From: Candidatus Falkowiibacteriota bacterium
Lineage (GTDB): Bacteria > Patescibacteria > ABY1 > BM507 > UBA12075
Direction of reading: 5' to 3'
DNA length: 5,204 nt
Assembly (NCBI GenBank): GCA_030636285.1
Contig: DAOVXE010000065.1
Coordinates: 1 to 5,204, forward strand
Below the pieces are notes generated by a model. It was not told the DNA's origin and made no database searches. It saw only the letters and a list, made by a program, of their open reading frames with translations. Shown one piece after another: positions 1-5,204 of the stretch. Within the stretch, counting starts at the first letter, position 1; each line of letters starts with the position of its first letter. Both the position numbers and the translations under genes were made by a program.

Positions 1-201
1 GATGAATACGAAATTGAGCTGGTTCTTTTACGCCTGGGCCGTCCACCCAGCCTTAGCTGGTGGGAAAAATACATTTTTGGCTTTAAGCAGGATGATTTTG
101 AAGATATTAATCAGCATATTATTACCTGGTTAGATGAAAATCCTACCTGGCAGGAAGTTTATAATGATAACATCGCGGCGATTTATATTAAAGAGGAATA
201 A
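1..201 (+). CDS. C-terminal fragment, probably of a membrane (GT-C type) glycosyltransferase
   Basis: Frame 1 is open from the window edge to a TAA at 199-201, giving the last 66 residues of a gene that starts outside the window. The fragment is hydrophilic, acidic and rich in Trp (WW at residues 20-21, further W at 43 and 50), and has no membrane segment. It ends with the pattern W-x-x-VYND-x-x-A-x-IY (W50 to Y62). In my knowledge of the families, a final strand of the type 'W..vY.D..a.vy' is common at the soluble C-terminus of polytopic GT-C glycosyltransferases. The GT-C protein at 1841-4189 in this window ends in a similar way (LLYNDNDYSLYK). I infer that this is the tail of another GT-C enzyme of the same cluster, but the membrane part that would prove it is missing. 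The stop lies 7 nt before the next start, so the two genes are probably co-transcribed. Confidence 0.6.
   Translation, partial: DEYEIELVLLRLGRPPSLSWWEKYIFGFKQDDFEDINQHIITWLDENPTWQEVYNDNIAAIYIKEE
192..197 (+). promoter_or_regulatory. Ribosome binding site of the ALG5-like gene, deciding its start at 209
   Basis: AGAGGA lies inside the last codons of the upstream gene, 11 nt before the ATG at 209, and is followed by an 8-base A run (200-207). It is the only convincing Shine-Dalgarno-like sequence before a start in this window. It supports the ATG at 209 over the in-frame ATGs at 134 and 164, which would add a Lys/Arg-rich leader in front of the GT2 first strand and overlap the upstream gene. 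Confidence 0.5.
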
Positions 202-208
202 AAAAAAC

Positions 209-940
209 ATGCATTTATCCGTTATCATCCCGGCTTACAACGAAGTTAAAACAATCAAGAACAACTTGCGTATTTACAATAATTATCTAAGCAAACAGCC
301 TTATAATTATGAGCTGATATTGGTTAATGACGGCTCTTTGGATAAAACTTTGGCAATCGCCAATGATTTAAAAAAGGAAATTGAGTATTTGAAAATAATT
401 GACCAACAGCCCAATCAGGGCAAAGGCGCGGCCGTGCGCGTTGGCCTGCTCGCTGCTAAGGGAGAGTATCGACTGTTTTTGGACGCTGACAACGCCACCC
501 CCATAGAACATCTGGATCTTGTCTGGCCGCGATTTGCCAAGGGGGCTGACATAGTGATCGGCAGCCGGCATTCAAAAGACGCGGTCAAAGCCGAAATAAT
601 AGTGCCCCAAATTTTATGGAAAAGGCTATTTGGCAAGGCCGGGAATTTATTATTCCAATCTCTGGCTGTCCCGGGCATCTGGGACACTCAATGCGGCTTT
701 AAAATAATGCGGGCTGAATTAGCTGAAAAACTTTTACCCCTGTGCAAGTGTCAACACTGGGCTTTGGACGCGGAATTACTGGCTCTTTCGCGTCGTACGA
801 ATTATAATATCGCGTCCATTCCGATAAAGTGGTCAAATTCCAAAGAGAGCCGGGTCGGCCTTAAAGGCTACTTTGTTACTTTAGCGGAATTATTAGGGAT
901 TAAATGGCGTCTTTTAACTAAAAAATATCCAAATTTATGA
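209..940 (+). CDS. ALG5-like family 2 glycosyltransferase (polyprenyl-phosphate glucosyltransferase type)
   Basis: This 243-residue soluble GT-A fold enzyme is predicted to transfer a sugar from a nucleotide donor to a polyprenyl phosphate at the cytoplasmic face. Visible motifs, in order, are the first strand with VIIPAYNE (5-12), the nucleotide-binding VNDGS (39-43), QGKGAAVRVG (70-79), the metal-binding DADNATP (92-98, D92 and D94 as DxD), GSR (118-120), DTQCGFK (159-165), LDAELLAL (186-193) and IPIKW...SRV (204-216). The GKGAAVR, DADxAT and DTQCGFK set is characteristic of dolichyl-phosphate beta-glucosyltransferase ALG5 and its prokaryotic relatives. Eukaryotic ALG5 has an N-terminal membrane anchor that is absent here, so the protein must associate peripherally or through a partner. 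The start at 209 puts the first strand at residue 3 and has an SD sequence. The stop overlaps the next ATG (ATGA, 937-940), indicating translational coupling to the second GT2 enzyme. The family is clear; the sugar (glucose or another) cannot be read from the sequence. Confidence 0.92.
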   Translation: MHLSVIIPAYNEVKTIKNNLRIYNNYLSKQPYNYELILVNDGSLDKTLAIANDLKKEIEYLKIIDQQPNQGKGAAVRVGLLAAKGEYRLFLDADNATPIEHLDLVWPRFAKGADIVIGSRHSKDAVKAEIIVPQILWKRLFGKAGNLLFQSLAVPGIWDTQCGFKIMRAELAEKLLPLCKCQHWALDAELLALSRRTNYNIASIPIKWSNSKESRVGLKGYFVTLAELLGIKWRLLTKKYPNL

Positions 941-1887
941 AATTTATGAAACTTCTGATAATTATTCCGGCCAAAAACGAAGAACGATCTATTGCTCAGG
1001 TAATCAAATCAATTCCCAAAAGTATTGATAAAATTTCTTCTGTCCAAATAATTGTTATTAACGACGGTTCAAGCGATAACACCGCGGCCGCGGCCAAAGA
1101 CGCGGGGGCTAAAGTAATTACAAACAAAAAATGCCTGGGTCTGGCTCGCAGTTTTTCCCGCGGATTATCAGCCGCGCTTAAGGCCGGGGCGGATATTATC
1201 GTAAACACGGACGGTGATAATCAATACGATCAAGCCGAAATTCCCAAACTGATCAAGCCAATACTTAATAACAAGGCTGATATGGTAATCGGCGACCGGC
1301 AAGTTAAAAGCCTTGAATTTATGAAAGCCGGCAATAAGTATGGCAATCTGCTTGGCAGCTGGGTTCTTAGAAAATTAACCAACACAAAAGTAAATGACGC
1401 TTCCAGCGGATTTCGGGCTTGGTCGCGCGAAGCCGCTCTTCAGCTAAACATCAACTCCAGCCATACTTACACTCATGAATCCATTATTCAGGCCGCGATA
1501 AAAAATTTAGTTATTAAAAATGTCCCTATAAGCTTCCGTGAACGCCAAACCGGCTCTTCCCGGTTGATCAGCGGCCTGTTCACCCATATTAAGCGCTCAC
1601 TTTTGACTATTATCCGCGCTATTCTAATGTACAAACCGCTTAGCGCCATGTTGTACTTTGGCGCAATTATTGCCTTGCCCGGGCTCTTGCTTGGCTTAAG
1701 GTTTTTATATTTTTATTCCTCTGGCCAGGGAACAGGCAAAATTCAATCCTTGATTTTAGCCGTCCTCCTCATTATGATCGGCTTTTTTATCTCTGTATTA
1801 GGATTATTAGGGGACTTGATCTCCTGTAACCGAAAATTAAATGAAGAAATTTTATACTGCCATAAAAAACAATTATTTAAAAAATAA
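937..1887 (+). CDS. DPM1/GtrB-like family 2 glycosyltransferase with two C-terminal membrane helices
   Basis: This 316-residue enzyme is predicted to make a polyprenyl-phosphate sugar (mannose, glucose or similar) from a nucleotide sugar. The catalytic domain shows IIIPAKNEE (8-16), VINDGSSDNT (40-49), a GLARSFSRGLSAAL stretch (68-81), TDGDNQYD (91-98, D92 and D94 as DxD), IGDR (118-121), DASSGFRA (154-161) and RERQTGSSRL (201-210). Two hydrophobic helices follow at about 236-261 and 272-294, and the protein ends in a basic Asn/Lys/Arg-rich tail beginning with the family-typical GLLGDLI..NR.L.EE. This is the usual layout and length of the DPM1-like branch whose membrane helices anchor the enzyme. 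The ATG at 937 overlaps the previous stop. An ATG three codons on (946) is an equally good start because the first strand begins at residue 6, and neither has a visible SD. The 3' end overlaps the GT-C gene by 47 nt in another frame. This arrangement suggests that the product feeds the GT-C enzyme, as GtrB feeds GtrC, but this is inference. Confidence 0.92.
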   Translation: MKFMKLLIIIPAKNEERSIAQVIKSIPKSIDKISSVQIIVINDGSSDNTAAAAKDAGAKVITNKKCLGLARSFSRGLSAALKAGADIIVNTDGDNQYDQAEIPKLIKPILNNKADMVIGDRQVKSLEFMKAGNKYGNLLGSWVLRKLTNTKVNDASSGFRAWSREAALQLNINSSHTYTHESIIQAAIKNLVIKNVPISFRERQTGSSRLISGLFTHIKRSLLTIIRAILMYKPLSAMLYFGAIIALPGLLLGLRFLYFYSSGQGTGKIQSLILAVLLIMIGFFISVLGLLGDLISCNRKLNEEILYCHKKQLFKK

Positions 1888-4189
1888 ATATGTAAATGCT
1901 GTTTTGAATTTACTGATTGCCGCGAGCCTTTTTGCAGCGGCGTTTTTTTATTTTTATAATTATGGATATATTTGCTGGCTGGCCTTTTTGGTTTTGCCAA
2001 TTTTATTTTTGTTTTTATTTTTATTTATTTATGTCGGCCCCAAAAACGCGCTTAACATAAATTATTGGCAGTCAGTTGTTAAGCGATTATTTAATAAAAC
2101 TGAATTCAGCATAAGCTGTACAAAAATATTTTTGTACGCCTTTTTTATTTCAATAGTTATTGCCAATGTTTTTTTGCTTGATTTCACGCTAAGCAAACGC
2201 GTTATAATGAATTCAGTAATTGATTTTCTTTTTTATGAAGCTAACATCTGGAAGAACGTCTCTTCTTTGCTGATCTTTTATCTTGTTTTTATAATTTTGG
2301 CATGGAGCTGGGGAGAAAAAATTCTAACGCTGATAAAATTAAAAATTAAAAATAAATTAGAATCTTTTGTTCTGTCCATTGGCCTGGGGCTGATTCCCTT
2401 AATGTTTGGCGTATTTTTCCTGGCCTGGTTAAAACTGCTCTACGCTCCCTTTATCTGGCTGCTCATAATAATATTAAGCCTGCTCTCATACAAAAAGATA
2501 CTGGATAATTTAAAAAGTTTTGGCTCAATTAAACTTTTACTTTCAATTAAATCGCCAAAGGACACTTTTAAAACTATTATTCTGTTTAGCCTGTTTATTC
2601 TTCTTTGTTTCAGTTTTGTGATCAATATCAAGCCTTTTCCAATTACCACCGATGATCTGCATACCTACTATAACGCTCCGGCGCTTTACGCTGAATACCA
2701 TGAATTCAGGCCGCTTTATCATCACGCCACGGCCAATATGGGCCAAAATACCGAAATGATCTATGCGGCGATAATGACTATACTGAATACAAAATATATT
2801 ATTCACTTGCAATTAATTTTTTTTGTACTCTCATGCCTGGGAATATATTTATTTTTAAAAAATATGTTCGGCTCTGATCAGGCCTGGTGGGGACTGCTGT
2901 TCGCGGTGTTTATTCCCTGGAATCCTTATTATCTTAGCACGGTAAAAGTTGAATTTTTTATGGTTTTTTATTCAGTTGCCATGCTGCTTGCCCTTTTTTA
3001 CTGGTGGAAGAACGGATATAGCGCGCCCTGGCTATATTTATTCGGCGCCTTATCCGGAATAGCGATCGGAATCAAATATAATACTTTGCTGCTAATCCTT
3101 CCTTTATTCTTGTTGGTAATAATTCTGTTAACTCAATCAAAATTAAAAAATAAAATTAAATTCAGACAATTTATTATTGCCGCCATATTATTGATTATTT
3201 TCTTTTCACCCTGGGCGATAAAAAATCAAATCTATTTTAACAACATTCTTTACCCGCGCGAAATTTCTCCTTTCCTTGTTAATAATAATTCGCCAGGGCT
3301 TATGTCTGATAAGGCCTACTCCGAGGCAAGAAGCAAAGAAATAAACTACCTGCGCCACGCGCGAACAGGTGATAAATACAATCCGATCAATATTATCAGC
3401 TCTCTGTGGCGCCAGTCAACCGGACATAAGATTGACCGCGGGGCCTGGATCAATTTTGGCTTTTTGCCGTTCATTGTCATACTACTGGGAATTGTAGCGG
3501 CAAGAAAGAAAAAAGAATTTTTAATACTAGGCCTGCTTATTGGCTACTTCTCGCTCTGGTACGCGCTGGAAGGAGCCAGATCCTGGTACGCCTTTTTTGG
3601 AATTATAATGGCCTGCGCTTTTGCGCCAATAATCTTCTGGAAATACAAAAAAATACTTGGCATTATTTTACTGCTTACGATTTTCAGCTGTCTTTTTAAC
3701 GCTTTTGTTCTTGCCCCTAATATTAAATATTTACTTGGAGCGACAAACGCGCAGGAATATAAAAAAATTACTATTCCTTATTCCGGCCTGGCTGATTATA
3801 TTAATAATGAGTTGGATGTTTCCAAAGAGAATAAAATTCTAATTATAAAAGATTTTAGAGTCGCTTTTATCAACAACAATGACGAAATCGTTTTAGTTGA
3901 CCAATACTTAAGTAAAATAAACAGCGCCCTTGATTCCGGCGATGATGAATTTAAAAAATATTTGAAAAAAAATTCAATCAGCTATATAGTTGATTCTCAG
4001 GTCAATGAAAAGCACTTTCTTGGCTGGCTGGAAAAACATTCCTTAAGCCAGGAAGAGTATTTGGCAAATTATAAAGGAGATAAGCCCAGCATTTATGAAG
4101 ATTTCCAGGTAATGAGTAATTTTTTACAAAATAATGCTGAATTATTGTATAATGATAATGACTATAGTTTATATAAAATTATATACTAA
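1841..4189 (+). CDS. Polytopic GT-C (ArnT/PMT-like) membrane glycosyltransferase, 782 aa
   Basis: This protein is predicted to take a sugar from a polyprenyl-phosphate carrier and transfer it to an acceptor on the outer face of the membrane. Hydrophobicity by eye suggests about 15-17 membrane segments. Residues 1-240 hold an extra module of about six (near 18-40, 43-65, 93-117, 138-158, 175-198, 201-217). The GT-C core begins with a helix at about 244-263, followed by a loop containing TTDDLHTYY (269-277). The acidic pair D271-D272 sits where GT-C enzymes carry their catalytic Asp/Glu. Family-typical stretches follow: VEFFMVFYSVAMLLALFYWW (370-389), GALSGIAIGIKYNTLLL (402-418) and FFSPWAIKNQIYFNNILYP (454-472). 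A large loop spans about 473-530, then four more helices up to about 625, then a soluble mixed domain (about 645-782) ending in LLYNDNDYSLYK. The start at 1841 overlaps the GT2 gene by 47 nt. It is the only in-frame ATG before residue 123 and gives a Lys-rich N-terminus before the first helix, as expected for a membrane protein; TTG at 1904 is a weaker alternative. Donor and acceptor are unknown. Confidence 0.9.
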   Translation: MKKFYTAIKNNYLKNKYVNAVLNLLIAASLFAAAFFYFYNYGYICWLAFLVLPILFLFLFLFIYVGPKNALNINYWQSVVKRLFNKTEFSISCTKIFLYAFFISIVIANVFLLDFTLSKRVIMNSVIDFLFYEANIWKNVSSLLIFYLVFIILAWSWGEKILTLIKLKIKNKLESFVLSIGLGLIPLMFGVFFLAWLKLLYAPFIWLLIIILSLLSYKKILDNLKSFGSIKLLLSIKSPKDTFKTIILFSLFILLCFSFVINIKPFPITTDDLHTYYNAPALYAEYHEFRPLYHHATANMGQNTEMIYAAIMTILNTKYIIHLQLIFFVLSCLGIYLFLKNMFGSDQAWWGLLFAVFIPWNPYYLSTVKVEFFMVFYSVAMLLALFYWWKNGYSAPWLYLFGALSGIAIGIKYNTLLLILPLFLLVIILLTQSKLKNKIKFRQFIIAAILLIIFFSPWAIKNQIYFNNILYPREISPFLVNNNSPGLMSDKAYSEARSKEINYLRHARTGDKYNPINIISSLWRQSTGHKIDRGAWINFGFLPFIVILLGIVAARKKKEFLILGLLIGYFSLWYALEGARSWYAFFGIIMACAFAPIIFWKYKKILGIILLLTIFSCLFNAFVLAPNIKYLLGATNAQEYKKITIPYSGLADYINNELDVSKENKILIIKDFRVAFINNNDEIVLVDQYLSKINSALDSGDDEFKKYLKKNSISYIVDSQVNEKHFLGWLEKHSLSQEEYLANYKGDKPSIYEDFQVMSNFLQNNAELLYNDNDYSLYKIIY

Positions 4190-4202
4190 TCTTTTTCCTT
4201 GC

Positions 4203-4234
4203 TGTCATTCTGAGCCGTAGGCGAAGAATCTCGT
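4203..4234 (+). repeat. Repeat unit A (hairpin with GA-facing-GA loop)
   Basis: After the flank TGTC (4203-4206), an outer stem pairs ATTCT (4207-4211) with AGAAT (4225-4229). Inside it GA (4212-4213) faces GA (4223-4224), a potential tandem sheared G-A pair. An inner stem pairs GCC (4214-4216) with GGC (4220-4222) and closes on a GTA loop. The 3' flank is CTCGT (4230-4234). Confidence 0.7.
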
Positions 4235-4243
4235 GGATTAAAG

Positions 4244-4277
4244 ACAAGATCCTTCGGGCCTTGCCCTCAGGATGACA
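4244..4277 (-). repeat. Repeat unit B (inverted copy of unit A)
   Basis: Read on the - strand, the flank TGTC is followed by an outer stem ATCCT/AGGAT (+ strand 4269-4273 and 4249-4253), GA facing GA, an inner stem GGGC/GCCC (4263-4266 and 4256-4259) and a three-base loop (4260-4262), then the flank CTTGT. The plan is the same as unit A, but the third outer pair is C-G instead of T-A and the inner stem is one pair longer. Its + strand end contains AGGA (4269-4272), 14 nt before the ATG at 4287, and an in-frame alternative ATG at 4272. Confidence 0.7.
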
Positions 4278-4286
4278 CAAATACTA

Positions 4287-5204
4287 ATGACTGATAATAA
4301 TTTAAAAAAAATAAGCGTTTTAATGACAACCTCAACCCTGCCGCGCTGGAAAGGGGACGCGGAACAGAACATTGTTTTTAAAATTGCAAAAAATATAAAA
4401 GCTTATTCTTCGCGGTTAGATATAACAATTCTCGCCCCCTCTTATCCTGGGGCCCTTTTTCATGAGAAAATAGATGGCATAGAAATAATAAGGTATCGCT
4501 ATTTTTTAAACAGACATGAAAAACTTTGTTATAATGGCGGCATCATGGCTAATGTCCGCCAAAATAAGCTAATTATTTTTTTGATTCCTTTTCTTCTTTT
4601 TTTCCAGCTCCTAAATATTATCAAAATAAATAAAAAGAAAAAAATTGACATTATCCATGCCCACTGGATCATCCCCCAGGGTATTATAGCCGCTATTTAT
4701 AAAAAACTGTTTAATAAAAAAATAAAATTAATTGTTAACGCGCACGGCGTTGATGTTTATAGCTTTAATTCCCCAGCCTTTAGGTTCTTAAAAGCTTTTA
4801 CCTTAAGGACGGCTGATCATATTTCCGCGGTCAGCCATGATCTCGCGTCAGAAATAAAAAATAAATTTTATAAAGCAAATAATGTATCGATCATTCCCAA
4901 CGCGATCAACCTAAATAAATTTATTCCCAAACTTGAAATAAGCCGCTTAAAAGAAAAACACCGTATAAAATCACACTGCCTTCTCTTTGTCGGACGACTG
5001 GCGCCCAAAAAAGGCGTGGTTTATATAATCAAAGCCATGCCAAAAATCCTTGATTCTTTTCCAGACACAAAACTCTTAATCGTTGGTTATGGCCAGCTGG
5101 AAAAAAAATTAAAAACCGAAGCAGCCAAAATTGGCTTGGAAAAAAATATTGAATTTACGGGCTCAATTCCCAATAGCCAAATACCAAGATACTATAATCT
5201 TGCC
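4287..5204 (+). CDS. Family 4 glycosyltransferase (GT-B fold), 3' end beyond the window
   Basis: The frame is open for 306 codons to the window edge with no stop. The product is a retaining-type GT4 glycosyltransferase that would add a sugar from a nucleotide donor to a growing glycan in the cytoplasm. Motifs in order: the first strand and Gly/acid loop ISVLMTTSTLPRWKGDAEQN (9-28); a hydrophobic helix (95-112) followed by basic residues, common in this branch as a membrane-contact helix; IDIIHAHWIIPQG (120-132); NAHGVDVY (151-158); ADHISAVSH (176-184); IIPNAINLNKF (202-212); and the start of the C-terminal domain FVGRLAPKKGVVYIIKAMP (234-252) with LLIVGYGQLEKKL (263-275) and FTGSIP (290-295). 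Family members are usually about 370-400 residues, so roughly 70-90 residues, including the E-x7-E region that binds the donor, lie outside. I chose ATG 4287; ATG 4272 (inside the repeat) and ATG 4323 (residue 13) are also in frame. The last would cut just into the first strand and is less likely. The nearest SD-like AGGA (4269-4272) is rather far, 14 nt. Confidence 0.91.
   Translation, partial: MTDNNLKKISVLMTTSTLPRWKGDAEQNIVFKIAKNIKAYSSRLDITILAPSYPGALFHEKIDGIEIIRYRYFLNRHEKLCYNGGIMANVRQNKLIIFLIPFLLFFQLLNIIKINKKKKIDIIHAHWIIPQGIIAAIYKKLFNKKIKLIVNAHGVDVYSFNSPAFRFLKAFTLRTADHISAVSHDLASEIKNKFYKANNVSIIPNAINLNKFIPKLEISRLKEKHRIKSHCLLFVGRLAPKKGVVYIIKAMPKILDSFPDTKLLIVGYGQLEKKLKTEAAKIGLEKNIEFTGSIPNSQIPRYYNLA

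Larger units (their letters stand above)
4203..4277. repeat. BIME-like pair of inverted palindromic repeat units
   Basis: Two copies of one motif face each other: 4203-4234 on the + strand and 4244-4277 on the - strand, separated by 9 nt (GGATTAAAG). Both begin TGTCAT, continue CTGAG after one variable base, and contain GAAG and ATCT near the far end, so the whole element can also fold as one long imperfect hairpin. From memory, repeats of the form TGTCATTCTGAG and AGATCCTTCGGG...CTCAGGATGACA occur between genes in many bacterial genomes. I recognise the pattern but cannot check copy number here. No transposase or RAYT gene is in the window. The architecture of two inverted hairpin units with conserved flanks resembles REP/BIME elements. 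Confidence 0.8.
4190..4286. other. Intergenic region between the GT-C and GT4 genes
   Basis: This 97-nt stretch is the only substantial non-coding DNA in the window and is mostly filled by the paired palindromic repeat at 4203-4277. I see no convincing intrinsic terminator, because the hairpins are followed on the + strand by ACACAAATACTAATG rather than a T run, and no strong sigma-70 promoter. The repeat could still act as a weak attenuator or protect the 3' end of the upstream mRNA. Confidence 0.7.

Noticed and set aside
134..208. Longer N-terminus for the ALG5-like gene from ATG 134 or 164
   Set aside because: The added residues are Lys/Arg-rich, overlap the upstream gene and do not resemble any GT2 N-terminus. 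ATG 209 has an SD sequence and places the first strand at residue 3.
421..600. GC-rich patch (about 58% by hand count) in an AT-rich window
   Set aside because: It coincides with the conserved Gly/Ala/Asp/Arg-rich catalytic core of the GT2 enzyme, so codon content explains it without transfer.
368..687. Open frames on the - strand inside the ALG5-like gene
   Set aside because: They lie wholly antisense to a gene with clear motifs, have no recognisable domain, and arise from its GC-rich, stop-poor stretch.
1082..1093. 12-bp palindrome CCGCGGCCGCGG including a NotI site
   Set aside because: It results from consecutive alanine codons (GCG GCC GCG GCC) in a loop after the NDGSSD motif.
1743..2000. 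Minus-strand frame across the GT2/GT-C junction, and others at 996-1208, 2440-2649 and 2543-2812
   Set aside because: All are antisense to genes with strong family motifs, and none has an SD sequence or a recognisable product.
2001..2030. Nearly pure T/A tract as a possible phase-variation repeat
   Set aside because: It encodes alternating Leu/Phe of a membrane helix and has no exact repeat unit, so a slippage switch is not supported.
2101..2109. TGAATTCAG found three times (2101, 2208, 2701)
   Set aside because: The copies lie at irregular distances in coding sequence, in different reading frames, with unrelated flanks; this is probably chance.
3657..3842. 61-codon + strand frame inside the GT-C gene
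   Set aside because: It is a hydrophobic shadow of the last membrane helix region in another frame.
4123..4153. Possible promoter TTTACA ... TATAAT at the end of the GT-C gene
   Set aside because: The spacer is 19 nt and the region is so AT-rich that several -10-like hexamers occur by chance. I cannot support it as a promoter without transcript data.
4203..4277. Intrinsic transcription terminator
   Set aside because: There is no T run after the hairpin on the + strand, and none after it in the opposite direction.

Overview
The window looks like part of a bacterial surface-glycan or protein-glycosylation gene cluster. Every recognisable gene is on the + strand, and each encodes, or probably encodes, a glycosyltransferase. 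The DNA is AT-rich, A-runs and T-runs are common, genes are packed with 4- and 47-nt overlaps, and only one start has a fair Shine-Dalgarno (SD) sequence. This style fits Patescibacteria/CPR or another AT-rich uncultured lineage, but that is inference: no taxonomic marker is present. TGA is used as a genuine stop at 938-940 (further in-frame stops follow closely), so the code is standard rather than one of the TGA-reassigned codes.

Layout: (1) 1-201 is the 3' end of a gene cut by the window edge, ending in a motif typical of the soluble tail of membrane (GT-C) glycosyltransferases. (2) 209-940 is a soluble GT2 enzyme resembling ALG5 (dolichyl-phosphate glucosyltransferase). (3) 937-1887 is a second GT2 enzyme of the DPM1/GtrB-like type, with two C-terminal membrane helices. 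(4) 1841-4189 is a 782-residue polytopic GT-C glycosyltransferase. (5) 4190-4286 is the only sizeable non-coding stretch and holds a paired palindromic repeat. (6) 4287-5204 is a GT4 (GT-B fold) glycosyltransferase cut by the right edge.

A reasonable model is that the two GT2 enzymes load a sugar onto a polyprenyl-phosphate lipid at the cytoplasmic face. The lipid-linked sugar is flipped, and the GT-C enzyme transfers it to an acceptor outside the membrane. The GT4 enzyme would extend a glycan in the cytoplasm from a nucleotide sugar. Genes 2 to 4 overlap and are probably translated together. The GT4 gene, 97 nt further on and behind the repeat, may be a separate or attenuated unit.

I see no CRISPR array, RNA gene, defence system or complete mobile element. 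The most interesting item is the repeat at 4203-4277. It consists of two inverted units, each a small hairpin with a GA-facing-GA internal loop, and the outer stems differ between units by a compensatory base-pair change. That resembles REP/BIME-type repeats. The glycosyltransferase genes themselves are of known families.
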